Shown here: positions 20,201 to 30,810 of the stretch, in pieces | Layout of the letters: every line of letters begins with the position of its first letter | How positions within the stretch are numbered: the stretch's first letter is position 1 | Assembly (NCBI GenBank): GCA_014338405.1 | Contig: JTDE01000925.1 | Coordinates: 2,985 to 66,984, forward strand | Length of the DNA stretch: 64,000 nt | Reading direction: 5' to 3' | Source: Paragonimus skrjabini miyazakii | Taxonomy: Eukaryota > Platyhelminthes > Trematoda > Plagiorchiida > Troglotrematidae | The notes under the pieces: model-generated | Database searches by the model: none | The model's input: the letters and a program-made list of their open reading frames with translations, nothing else | What the model was told of the DNA's origin: nothing | Position numbers and translations under genes: made by a program

Positions 20201-20596
20201 TCACACAATAGATTCGCATGTTCTCGTCTCAGAAAAGTCAACCAACGATGCAAAAGAGAGCCTCAAAATCTTCATGCGCCAATTAATAAATAAAATTGAA
20301 AATTTATAAGTAATGGATTGCGCATCTGTGAATGAAAATGAGCAATCACCACGAATATGTAAAGCGTGCCCAGTAATAATTTTAACTAAAATATCTGCAA
20401 GCCTCAAGGTAGCAGAATGTTTGAGTCTCTCCATGGAATCAACTGACATAAAAGACTGAATATTACGGATGTCAGTAGAAACGGAGTGTTTAGGACCACC
20501 GTCAACAGTAAACGACTGTGCTATATGGTTCGTTGAATCAGTAGAAATGAGCGAATTCACAGCAAGATCAACGGATTGTAAGTGTGAACAAAACAC
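20201..20596 (-). pseudogene. pol: Protease region (family A copy 2)
   Basis: Open for 131 codons. STDIRNIQSFMSVDSMERLK aligns with the D-T-G region of retropepsins but the triad is degraded. LRLADILVKIITGHALHIRG and YKFSILFINW follow in the order seen in copy 1 at 9004-9167 and 9976-10030. Confidence 0.6.
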
Positions 20597-20639
20597 GTCT
20601 CAATGATGGTGGACGGTTTGAATGTGGCCCATCCTACCA

Positions 20640-21300
20640 TATTTATGGCATTTGCAACTTTGGAACAGACACGTTACTCATGAGTGTTTATGACCAAACA
20701 ACTTGCAGTTCTTTGAACGTTTGACAGAGTTCGCATTAGAATGAATTTGTTCAAGTGCTGTCTTTCTGTAACAAGTCGCCCTTTTGAACTGAGACTGTTG
20801 TTGTTGTGCCTTCTTTCCAGCAAGGTTGGCTTCATACAACACAGCTGGTTCATCATTCACGGCGGTCTTAACATCGTGAAATTGTTAACAGATAACTTTA
20901 ACGGAGTGAAAAGATGTATCGTTAAACGACTATGCCCTTTTCAGAATACCACCGTTATTAATTCCTACATTTAGTCGATGTTTCAGTTGAATTTGCAATT
21001 GGTCACCGAAATTACATCTTGCAGGTTGACTATGAAGTTGAAGTTGAAGTACACGAATATCTTGATTTCCCATCCTCATGAAAGTATGAAGTTCCGTTTT
21101 TCCTGCAGCCTCAGATTTGGCTGATTATCCCTGCCTAAGTAAAAGATGCTTCAAAAGTGTGTATGAAATTGGAATACAAGAATCGGAACATGTCAGGCTT
21201 TTAGTAAATGCGTTCTTGCTAATAACCGTGAAAAATGCAATACTTTCTTCATTCCTTTTACATCTTCAAATGTAATGCACTGAATTTGAAAATATTCCAA
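20640..21300 (-). pseudogene. gag: gag and zinc knuckle (family A copy 2)
   Basis: The reverse complement of 20880-21290 tracks the gag at 6480-6870 (shared readings such as LLKHLL, MRMGNQDIRVL, FGDQLQIQLKHRLN). 20640-20760 repeats the knuckle region (KCHKYGRMGHIQTV). The match continues across the point where copy 1 holds a 417-bp LTR, so copy 2 preserves the uninterrupted state there. Confidence 0.65.
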
Positions 21301-21329
21301 GCAACCCAGAGCTAGTTTCTATGCCGTAG

Positions 21330-21450
21330 CAATGACATGGCGAGTGAGCCGACAAAATTGTAATGTAATTTGTGTTATGTACAGCCTAATTAATCATGCA
21401 GCTAAACAACAATAACATCATATCCATTCCCTCGGCTTCAATTTAACTTG
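21330..21450 (-). repeat. Family A 5' LTR, partial
   Basis: The reverse complement shows ATTACAATTTTGTCGGCTCA and CTCGCCATGTCATTGCTACG, matching 10310-10360 in copy 1. The outer end is unclear. Confidence 0.4.
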
Positions 21451-23744
21451 GACCACGTGCAAACCGGACACAAAATGAACGGCATCTTTGGTGAAACACA
21501 CTGCAGTATTAAACGGTTGAGTTCAGTCGGATATTCTGAGACCGCATCAACCAAGCTTAACGTTGAATCAACAAGAGTGGGAAATTCGGATTAGGGTTAC
21601 GGCTGCGGTTACCGCCACTCATTACATCCATGTAAATGTCGACTGGATCGTGAAGTCACTTGGCGTCCGTAAAGTTGTCGTCTTTATGGTGATCACACAT
21701 TAATTGAACTGTTTGACATTTCTGGGTACAAATGTGGCCGATGGCCGTTGCAAATGTAATGATTTAACTGAGTGCTTAACCTTCCTATAGTCCTAAGTTT
21801 TCTCTTGGTCCCCTCAATGTGCTATACAGGATAGCTTAGTTAGTTAATAAACTTACTGCATATAATTATACGCTAGTACTGCTGTAGGCTTCTCGTGTAG
21901 TACTTTCAGGGCACAAACTGAGCTATTATACTATTGGGCTGTTTTCATCCAAGTGAAGGTTGCCACGAGCAGAAGGAATATTTGATGCAATCAGGGTCAG
22001 TGATGAGTACAATTTCAGGCAAAGTCAACGGAAGGGGTGCTAAAATTTATCCATTTTATTCACACTGATTTGGAAATTATCTTTTTCGAGACTGGAAATT
22101 TGTTGCTATTAACACCGTGTTTTCCCTGCTGACTTCATTTGACAGTATTTTTGGTACACACAACTGCTTTGGAGTTGAGGGCTGGGTGCACTTTAAGTTG
22201 TACACTTGAGCCCAGGAGATTCAATTTTTCTCATTATCACTTTCATGTAGTTGAAACACAGCATACTTCATCCAAAAGTTGCCACAGAAAGCTGTGATTG
22301 GTTTAGTTATTTCGGTGGAAACCTGCCGCTGTTAGTAATTCTCCAACTGAAATGAACGTTCGGTAATGGTGTCCCGTGGTGAGGCACTAACGAGCAACGT
22401 ATCACAATTGTTCAACACCGTCTAGGAATGGAGACATGTGTTATCCTGTTTCGTGCTCTTAACAGTTTATTTCAGCACCAGAGTAGCAACTCATTCTGGC
22501 GGCCTGTTTTTGTGGTTTTTGAGACCGTTGTGCTCTCAGTTGTTAATACTTCCTCAAAACAGACGGCATAGCTCACAAAAGTAATGCAAATCTAATGAGC
22601 AAAACAGATGTGCAAGACCACAATCTCTGTTAACCTCAAAGAAACGTATACTTAAGCTGGCGTCATGTCTGCTGAAGCTAAATATATCAAATTCGTGATT
22701 CAGTAGGGTTTTATCCTTTCGTACAGTTACAGCTGTTCAGCAGTCAACACTCAAATACATAAGACTTCCACTTCCAGATTAGTAATTATCATTGCACATG
22801 CGTTCAAAGTAGAATACAGTCGCTCGAACTAGAACAGCACCTCTCGATGACAAGAACATAGAACGGAGCAATCCAATGGGTGGCACAGCCTTAGTATATC
22901 TTTTTACAGCATACTCGTCGTATGATAATGAATGAAAATAGCGGTGCACATAACAGTGGCTACCGGACAGTCATTAGATTTAAACGTTTTCCTCCCATTT
23001 ATGTCTACTCACGAACTCGGCGTTACATCACCAATCAGACGGTGAGAAAAGTCTTTGTATACTCTGGCGCTCCTATCTATATATTTCGTTGTTATTTCAC
23101 TAAAAAGATATCGTGTTTTCATTTCATTTTTTATGTTCCAATGCAGCGTGTTGCTCGTCAGTCGTCGGGGTATGTTAGCAAGTGGTGGTCATCATGGACA
23201 GGAGTGATCTGAAAACGCTGGGATGATAGGGCTGTGTTATTTGTTCGAGAGGAAAGTAGCCAGAAATTTATGGGTCAGATATCCCGTAAATTCTTAACGA
23301 AACACCACAACAAAACGTATATAAAAGTAGTTACATTTAGTTGTAATGTTCCCACTCGACAAAGTTCTAATACACAAACGTGTACAATAAAGAATTTACA
23401 ATGGCAGACAAATGAGCATATAGCAGCACATTTAGTTTCCCACATTGTGTCCAGCGATGTGAGCTTTCAGCACTTTTGTAACGGTGTTGAGAAATTAGCT
23501 TTTAGATGACCGACTTGATATTGAGATTACTTTAATGGAATATAATCAGACTTCATAAAAGTGTTCGGTCACAGTCGTCAAGCTTCTATGTGTTTCAGTA
23601 AATTACGTCCGTTGATGATATAAATGAAACATGAACCACAAGAAATTTAGATAAAAAGAGTGAACAAAGTGAACGGCTGGACTTATTAAAAAATAAACAA
23701 TATTGAAACGTTCTATTCCCGTCAAGAGTTTGAATAAAGAAGAC
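21451..23744. other. No gene recognised
   Basis: AT-rich, with frames under 100 codons (22922-23212 and 23234-23509, + strand) that show no assignable motif. No repeat shared with the rest of the window was seen. Confidence 0.4.
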
Positions 23745-24866
23745 AGTAGGCTGATATTGCACGATTTATGTCCGGACAAATTTCGCTGCATCTTTACCAG
23801 TGCATACTACTATATATCAGTGAGAAAACGAACAAGGTACCAGGGGAAGTCAGTTGTCAAAGTGCACAATCATTGTCGCTACCAAGGTAGTGACAACCCT
23901 ACAAACAGTTGTTTTTGAACACACAACACAGGTTTGAACTTTCGTATTGCAACAGCTTCAGCATAGCGCAGTGTTCACCTGTGTGACGTTGAGTAGATAA
24001 CGCGAAATGCCGTTGTGGTATCACATTGGTGTTGCGTCATCAGAATATGACGTGCAATGGATGATGCAGGCTCTCTGTTTCTATGCCCCACTGTGACGTC
24101 ATGTGCTTGCGTGACATGTTTATTGACCCACTTCGGGATGTGCTCCATGACCCTGGTTCTCAACTGACGCTCAGTCCTGCTCCGCATCTACATCGATATT
24201 TATAGATAACTGGATTTGGCTGACGCGGACACCGGTTGTTTCACACAGGGCGTTGGAATCCGGACTGTTCTGAACAGAATCATTGGGACAACTGCATTGT
24301 ATGTTCTCGTGATAAAACTAACCAAACGACGGTGAATAAGTTGGCATACGTCATCATCCTTAAAGATACGACGAAGAAATACCGGCTTTTTGGACACTGT
24401 GTCGGGTCGAATTCCTATGTCAATGGGTTGTTTAAATCTTGTAATAAACGATTTAGGGTAACCGTTTAGTTGTAGCGTGGTCTCTGACATGGCCATCTCT
24501 TCTTGCACATTATCTTCAGTACAAATACGTCTGGTCCGATCAAACAAAGTACGCACCAAACTTTGTTTATAGGGACGGGGAACAAAGCTTTCAAAATGCA
24601 GGTACTGACTTGTCCAGGTGCTCTTGCGATGGAGGCTTCGCTGAATCAAACCATCCGCATTTCTTCCGATGCATATATCCAGAAATAGATGTTCAGAAAC
24701 AACTTTTTGTAGGGTTGTCACTAGCTTGGTAGTGACAATGAATGTGCACTTTGGCAACTGACTTCCTCTGGTACCTTGTTCGTTTTCTCACTGATATATA
24801 GTAGTATGCACTGGTAAAGATGCAGCGAAATTTGTCCGGACATAAATCGCGCAATATCAGCCTACT
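23745..24866 (-). mobile_element. 5'-truncated Penelope-like element with an inverted copy of its 3' end
   Basis: On the - strand the element runs from the RT C-terminal part (about 24690) through the linker and GIY-YIG endonuclease to the C-terminus and 3' UTR (to 23745). Upstream of the truncation point lies an inverted copy of its last 176 bases or so (24691-24866 against 23745-23921). The repeat includes the last codons of the ORF (VQKQLF) plus the 3' UTR. It is a different family from the PLE at 25408; only the protein is similar. Confidence 0.75.
23745..24866. repeat. Inverted repeat pair of PLE 2 (23745-23921 and 24691-24866)
   Basis: About 177 and 176 bases, roughly 90 percent alike by eye, for example GTCCGGACAAATTTCGCTGC in the left arm and its complement in the right. 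The outer ends are at CAGTAGGCTGATATTG and CAATATCAGCCTACT. The inner ends meet the last ORF codons on the left and the RT truncation point on the right. Confidence 0.8.
23930..24757 (-). pseudogene. PLE RT C-terminus, linker and GIY-YIG region (broken)
   Basis: HLFLDICIGRNADGLIQRSL and HRKSTWTSQYLHFESF correspond to the RT thumb start of the complete PLE at 26830-26920. ARRICTE-type RTRRICTEDNVQEE and LQLNGYPKSFI follow. The stop at 24200 and a local frame change split the endonuclease start (IYKYRCRCGAG), so the Y-I-G signature is not in frame. The rest (RTERQLRTRVMEHIPKW, SSIARHILMTQHQC) returns to frame from 24187. A TGA near 23975 precedes the conserved tail (LRYAEAVAI ... CVQKQLF). Confidence 0.75.
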
Positions 24867-25407
24867 TTCTACTTCATGCAAACCATATTCACAAAACAGG
24901 TGACGCCGTTTGGTGTTAGTCAAGTTGCTGTCAGTGTGGTTAATGCTGCAAAGCAATGAAGCTCAAATACAACTGAATAGCGGAATGCCTCCAGAATGAA
25001 TCCTACACGCAGGTAAATGCATTGCAAATTCCGGTCCGGACAAGGATATGTACTTTGGATGGAGCGAAACTCCACTCTAGTGCTCCCTTTCGAAGTAGGC
25101 TAGTAGAAGGGCTTTTCTCAATGTGAAAGCCACGATCACTTGTGGGTGGCGTCCACTTTCAAATAATCTAGGTCCTCGAAACTCTATTAAAGATGGAATG
25201 CTTTGTGACAATGCCAACAATCGGCGCTGTGGAAAGAACCGTTGCATGCGCCTGGTAGATACTGTTAATGACTGATAATGACTGAAACATCTAGAGTAGA
25301 CATTTGACCAGTCACAATATTGTCTACATTTGTTACAAAGGTCATCATCCATAATGCATAGACCAAAACCCATTGTTTTTATTTCGACAAGCAACAAATG
25401 CTGAAAT
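24867..25407. other. No gene recognised between two PLEs
   Basis: A 123-codon - strand frame (25077-25448) overlaps the left inverted repeat of the next PLE and shows no family motif. The block AAATGCTGAAAT at 25396-25407 also occurs at 27840-27851, about 60 bases beyond the other end of the PLE. It is too far away to be called a target duplication. Confidence 0.35.
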
Positions 25408-25460
25408 CTGGTAGATGCAAGCATTTCGTATTGACTCATCAGTACCAAATTTACAATATC

Positions 25461-26252
25461 ATGAAACGGTTTTTTATATCGAACAGTTTAGGGGATTTGC
25501 GTCACACACATTGCCGTCTTCTTCCCATCGTAGAAAACGTGTCATTATGTGGTCGTATAGTGTTTACACAATTCTGTAAGGCGATCGTCGATCGTACGAA
25601 GAAGACTTACATCAATCGTTTGCAGAAGTTATGTAAGAAGCCTGCTGAAGAACCAATTCCACTGGATACCAGTAAGTATGTATTGAACTGTTCTTCAGTA
25701 CTATTGAATTCTTTGCAATTAGAAGCCTTAGCCCTGGGTCTAGATTATAAAATACCATCAGATAAGCCTAACCGTATTTACGTTGAAGCCCAGTTTGAGA
25801 GCCTAATTGATCAGTTATCAGATCTTCAGCCAACTACTGCTGACAACTTAGGTTGGCTTAAAACCAAGCTCACCGATATAGCTAACGGGTTTATCATGAC
25901 TCCGACCAACTGCCGGTGCGCTGTTACAAAACAGCACCTACAATCACTAAGAGAACTTAAATCAAAAAATGTAGTAATACTCAAGCCAGACAAGGGCTCC
26001 GGTGCAGTCATTTTAGACAGGGACGCGTATGTGCAGAAGATGCTGTCAATATTAGAGGACCGAACAAAGTTTCACAAGATAGACACAGTGGGCAACGTTA
26101 CTGAAGTAGAAAATCGCATAGGACGGCATCTTCAACTTCTCTTACAACTGCACATAATCGATGAATTGACGTATAAATCCCTTAAACCATGTGGGTCATC
26201 AACACCTCAGGTCTACGGCCTCCCTGAAACACAAGTCCGGAATGCCGCTTAG
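25461..26252 (+). pseudogene. PLE polyprotein part 1: N-terminal region and RT motif 1
   Basis: Open from before 25408; the first plausible ATG is 25461 (MKRFF). Residues about 90-130 (EALALGLDYKIPSDKPNRIY) and about 180-205 (KNVVILKPDKGSGAVILDRD, then AYVQKM) are highly conserved PLE blocks; the second is RT motif 1. Near 26232 the reading continues in the +1 frame as part 2. An AC run (ACACA) suggests loss of two bases compared with related PLE proteins. Confidence 0.85.
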
Positions 26253-27651
26253 GTCTATCCTGGCAATGACAAATTCTCCGTATCATATACTGGCACGCTG
26301 GTTAGTCACTATCTTAAATCCTTTACGACAAAAGTTTCAGGCATATTCCATTAAAGATTCTTTCGAACTGATCAGTGACAACATCAATCTTGCTAACGAG
26401 TTGATGTGTTCCATAGACGTTCAGTCACTGTTCACGAATGTCCCGTTACATGAGACTACTGATTATGTTTGTGAGCTCGTTGAAACGAGCCACATTACTT
26501 TACCTCTGCCTAGCGATATTCTGAGGGAAGCCTTATTGTTATACACTGAAAACGTCAGCTTCCGTTTTCTTGATCGGTGCTACCGCCAAATAGATGGGGT
26601 AGCCATGGGAAGTCCATTAGGGCCAATCTTAGCTGACTTTTTCATGTTAAAGATTGAACAAGATTTAGCCGGAGACATAGCGAGTCTGACGTACTACAAA
26701 CGCTACGTTGATGATACACTAGTATTCAGTCGGTCCAAACAGGCAATAGACAACCTAGTGCAGCGCTTAAATAGTTGTCGTCCCAATATAAAGGTAACGT
26801 GTGAATTTGAGACTGATAATTGTTTGCCGTTTTTAGACATACTCGTAAGTCACCGGGAAGATGGCTCTATTAAAAGAGGTGTTTATAGGAAATCCACATG
26901 GTCCGGTCAATACCTAAACTTTAGTAGTTTCACACCGGTCCATCAAAAGCGCGCACTAATGAATACACTATTCACACGCGCAAGACGAATCTGTACACAA
27001 GACAGTCTTGTGGAGGAATTAGAGTTGCTCACGACTGTACTACAATCAAATGGTTACCCAAGAAGGTTCCTAGAAAGACACAGAAGACCGAAACTGCCGT
27101 CCGAACCGGTGGTCACTGTAAGAAAGAAGAAGGTTGATATAGAATTGCCTTTTAAAGGCGATTATAGTATGCATCAAACAACACAAAGACTGGTCAATCC
27201 GATTAAACGAGCATTCAACGCAGCTGAACTTTGTGTTCTAGCTCGAACCCAAAAGTTGCCTGTGCCTTCAATCAAAGGAGATCAACCTGTCGGTGCCACC
27301 TCACACTGTATCTACCAATTTACATGTAACTGCAAAGAAGGTTACATAGGCAGAACCGAGAGGTGTTTGATTTCCAGAGTGAAGGAACACTTGCGTAAAT
27401 GGGTGCAGAATTGTGTATTACCGAAGAACGGCAATGTTGTTGGAACACGCAAACAACCAGTGTCCGCAACCGCAAGACACATCCTGACCACTGGTCACGT
27501 GATCGATCCGGCTTGTGCATTCAGAATCTTATTACGTCATCCCAGCTCAAGATTCTTGCGGTTTGCTGAGGCTGTTGCAATCAATCGACTGAAGCCGACC
27601 CTGTGTGTTCAGAAACAATTATTCGTGAACTTGACCCTGCGTTGGACTTAG
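26233..27651 (+). pseudogene. PLE polyprotein part 2: RT core and GIY-YIG endonuclease
   Basis: SIDVQSLFTNVPLHETTDYV (motif A, first catalytic Asp), QIDGVAMGSPLGPILADFFM (motif B) and YYKRYVDDTLVFSRS (YVDD box near 26697-26730) form a complete RT core. A CCH-rich linker and the endonuclease follow: CIYQFTCNCKEGYIGRTERC (near 27307-27366), RVKEHLRKW and SATARHILTTGH. The tail FAEAVAINRLKPTLCVQKQL is the conserved end. Terminates with TAG at 27649-27651. Apart from the join to part 1 the frame has no stop, so the copy is young. Confidence 0.9.
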
Positions 27652-27780
27652 TGACCTGTCCCAAGACATCAATCGACTATCCACCCAACCCACCCCTAAA
27701 CTGTTCGAGATAAAAAAGCCGTTTCATGTTATTGTAAATTTGGTACTGATGAGTCAATACGAAATGCTTACATCTACCAG

Positions 27781-29740
27781 TTTTCTTGTTCTAACAGTGT
27801 TGTTCAAACTTCTGAAGGGAACGAACTGTTTTAAATTTTAAATGCTGAAATGTTTTGAAAATTCCTTCCTTGTTGTCGAAGGCATACACGAAGTCAGCAA
27901 TTACACATAACGAATAGTTAGACCCAAAAACAATAAACATAATCCATATACAAAAACTAGGTCAGTTCCATGCTATTCGCACCGATTGCTCATTAAGTGA
28001 TGCAAAGTGAGTTCAGGTGGTTCCGGTTGTCATTTTCTGAATGTTCCTGAGAGGCCCTTTCCTGAGAACAAGGTCAGCCAAGTGCGATTCGGTGATCCCT
28101 GGATAATGCCTCATGCCAGACTTATTGGGACACAACAATGATTTGTTGCCACCCCTGATTACCTCACGTTAACGCATCGTCTGGAGTCTGAGCGGTTCAC
28201 CAAGGATGTCGTTCCGGAATCTTGAATCCGAACGTTTATTAGCTTCCAAAGCCCATCACAACCATGAAACCAGTCATTGTCAGGGGATTCTTAAAGGTTG
28301 TTCACAGCCTACCGTCCACTTAGCTTACATGAGACTAGTTAGAACCACTATTCCCTGAGATAAAATTTGAAATTTCACCAGCAAACCTTAATCAGCCACA
28401 TACTCAGGTTCAATTCAAATATTTACACGCATATGAAAGAAAGCGATTTGGTCCACTTCAAAATTGGTCTGTATTTCGTGACAGTCGTATTCACCTCAAT
28501 ACGACAGCCATGTAGTTAGACATTAGAACACTATGACACAATTCAACCATTAATTAAAGCTAAGGATCTCATTTTCGGAACAGAATAGCGATTGTGATAT
28601 TGTGATCATGATTAAGAAGGTTTATGTCTACAAGCTCAACATCACACTGACAGATGAAGGAACTTTCAAACATCGCACAGAAACATCAAACCAGAATTTA
28701 AAGCAACGAACTTTTACGAAATAAATGACAGCATGGTGGCTTGACAGAATTCTAGTGCCTTCAGTTGCGAAATACCTTTCAAATATGGATCATTTGATTG
28801 ACCAGATTACATAGATCACCGTATCATGATGGAAAACTTCAGCTGTTGTGTTTCACGAAAGCTATCATGCCTAAACAATATCGATTCATTCTTTTACCCA
28901 AAATGTGCGGATGCAATCAGTAGTACCGTTATACCCTACACCATACTTTACGTTTTGCTGTTGTTTTGACCGTACGTGTTAGTTAAACAGGATTCGGTAT
29001 GCGAATGAAAATAGCGGACGAAATGGTAAGAACTTTAAACATCTGTTTTTCCTCCGTGCTGGTGTACTGAATCAAGGAAATTCAATGATTAAACTGTTTT
29101 TATCCGTTCCAATCCAGATCTCAGTGAATAAAAGTATTTTCAAAGTTTTCATGTGTTACACATGTGTTACTCACTGTAATGGGAGGCAAACAGTATCACC
29201 AGAACTTAGGGATTTACCGAAAAAAATCAGCATTCAACATCGCAGTATGTCACTACCTTGTGATGAACGATGCCATTCGAGTCTACTCTAACATGAGACT
29301 AATGTTTAGTATTGTTGTTATTTTGTAAAGTATTGCATTGACCTTCTTTTTACTGAAGTTGCCTGCGTCCGTTCGATGGAGGTCAACATTGTTATCTCTA
29401 ACTTTTGGGACTGCCTCGAAACAAACAGTTATTTCACACTCTACAAATCATCTTCTAACCAACCCGTCCTATTTACGATTAGTGTGAGATGTGAAGTTTC
29501 GTGACAATTTTATGTTGATCGTTTTAGCAAGTTTTCCTATAAGTTCGCCTTTTCAAGACGGACTTGTTGGCGTTTGAGAAGTCGTCCCATTTTGATAGTC
29601 AATACACTTGACACCCTGTTCTGATTGGTTTAAGTCACAAGTGGCTGGAGTTGTGTTCCAGTTATTCAACCAATCGTCGCTTCGACCTAGGTTGGATTTA
29701 ATTCTCTACGTTAGTTAAAGGTCTGTGCAACTTCGCGTTA
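27781..29740. other. No gene recognised; upstream region of the TRPM-like gene
   Basis: Only short, unassigned frames. The last 150 bases contain two CCAAT-type motifs (see next entry). A TAG after a weak pyrimidine tract at 29712-29714 could be a splice or trans-splice acceptor just before the first coding exon. Confidence 0.4.
29620..29715 (+). promoter_or_regulatory. Candidate promoter-proximal CCAAT pair upstream of the TRPM-like gene
   Basis: GATTGG at 29623-29628 and CCAAT at 29670-29674 form an inverted pair 42 bases apart, 75-125 bases before the ATG. Motif matches this short arise by chance, and a transcription start was not shown. Confidence 0.2.
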
Positions 29741-29748
29741 TTGGCAGT

Positions 29749-29901
29749 ATGGCTGAAAAGCAAGGACCTCATCAATCTAAGACGGTCAGAAAAAACGAGA
29801 AAAAAGAAAGACCAATAGATTTTGGTACAAAATTGGAATCTAGTTCATGCTTTCATACGCACGGTGAAATTCATTTTGGAGGCACAGAAGAACCAATTAA
29901 G
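29749..29901 (+). CDS. TRPM: TRPM-type cation channel, first visible coding exon
   Basis: The ATG at 29749 opens 51 codons; an in-frame TAA at 29716 supports this start. The product begins with a charged stretch (residues 1-23) and then SCFHTHGEIHFGG, the lead into the TRPM homology region (typically F-G-x-I-x-F-x-G). The exon ends AAG and is followed by GTGGGT, a good donor, at phase 0. Joined to the exon at 56855 the reading passes smoothly through the conserved (Y/F)-x-R-(V/I) block. TRPM proteins are tetrameric Ca2+-permeable channels of the plasma or endolysosomal membrane. No other exon was found between the two. Confidence 0.75.
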
Positions 29902-30559
29902 GTGGGTATCATTCACAATTTTTGTTTATATTTCTTCATAAACTTTTTAAATCCGAATCTGTGTACTCTATGAAAAGTTGCTACCAATTTTATCCCGAAG
30001 TTTTCTATCAGTTACTCATCCACCTGACGCCTTGAGCATTTTAAGAATGGGTAGGAGAACCACATTTAGGATCTACGTTTTACAAACTGCTATTTAAAGT
30101 ATGTTTATAACTGGACTTTCTCATTTTTGCCAAAGATCATAAATCAGACGTAACGTAACTAGAAAGACTTAAACAGAAATTTAATATCAACCAGCCGTTT
30201 TTACCCCTTGATTATTTGAAATAATAACATGTAACCTTATGTTGTGATATATGTTTACATCTCGTTCATTCTCATTATGAGGTTCGTAACAAGATGAAAG
30301 AGAACAAAAGGTTTAGAGGAAGGTTATATTTTTGTTTTTGTAAATCAGGAAGGACCATCTGGTAAACGATGTCAGGTACAAATTAGGTTCTGCATAGTTG
30401 CGCTTAATTCAAACCATCAGAAACCAGGTCTCCTTGTATGCAAAAGCAGTTCGCCCAACTGTTCCGTCCATCCGTTTCGTTTACGGTGACGTCCATAGAA
30501 ACAGTACAAATCGACAACTAATCTAACGAATGGCAGAACATATCCCGAAATAATGAAAA

Positions 30560-30810
30560 GACTGATGACACAGCAAGCTCAAACCAGCTACCCGAAACAG
30601 CGTTTCGTCCACTGCTAGATATGTCATGACTACGCGCCAAGAAGATGATCTATTCAGTCCAATCAAAAACTTGTTACGCAATCAGAACCCGAAGCTACTG
30701 ATCTTCATGGAAGCTATGTTAATCAAACTTCGCCGACCGACGTTCTGTGCAAAGAAGTCGTTGAAGCAATATCGGGCTGCACTGAAGTTGAGGACGTACT
30801 ACTTGTTATG
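30560..30810 (+). pseudogene. PLE endonuclease tail fragment
   Basis: LLIFMEAMLIKLRRPTFCAK (near 30697-30757) fits the conserved PLE ending, in which E-A-x-x-I-x-x-x-(K/R)-P-x-L-C-x-Q-K closes the protein. Upstream in other frames are pieces compatible with the S-S-x-I-x-R-H-L-L block. No upstream RT remains. Confidence 0.45.

Larger units (their letters stand above)
17852..21450 (-). mobile_element. Family A Ty3/gypsy copy 2, gag to integrase, decayed
   Basis: On the - strand: LTR (21450-21330), gag (21300-20880), zinc knuckle (20870-20640), protease (20596-20201), RT (20170-19380), RNase H (19360-19010), integrase (18690-18105), LTR (17960-17852). All domains carry stops or frame changes. 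The gag-to-protease half aligns by eye with copy 1 at 6364-10060, which defines the insertions in copy 1. The order and motifs are those of mag/K02A2.6-like gypsy elements. Confidence 0.75.
25408..27780 (+). mobile_element. Nearly complete Penelope-like element with inverted terminal repeats
   Basis: RT and a C-terminal GIY-YIG endonuclease in one coding region with a single frameshift, flanked by inverted repeats of 87 bp (25408-25494) and 88 bp (27693-27780). PLEs insert by target-primed reverse transcription and are common in flatworms; direct or inverted terminal repeats are known for the group. The length of 2.37 kb and a coding capacity of about 730 codons are close to full size. Confidence 0.9.
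25408..27780. repeat. Inverted terminal repeats of PLE 1 (25408-25494 and 27693-27780)
   Basis: The left arm CTGGTAGATGCAAGCATTTC is the complement of the right-end CATCTACCAG; the arms run to AACAGTTTAGGGG and CCCCTAAACTGTT. Only about five differences were seen. The likely start codon at 25461 lies inside the left arm, so the first dozen codons come from inverted 3' UTR sequence. Confidence 0.85.

Noticed and set aside
25396..27851. AAATGCTGAAAT at both sides of the PLE as a target duplication
   Set aside because: The right copy is about 60 bases beyond the terminal repeat, so it cannot be the direct product of this insertion.
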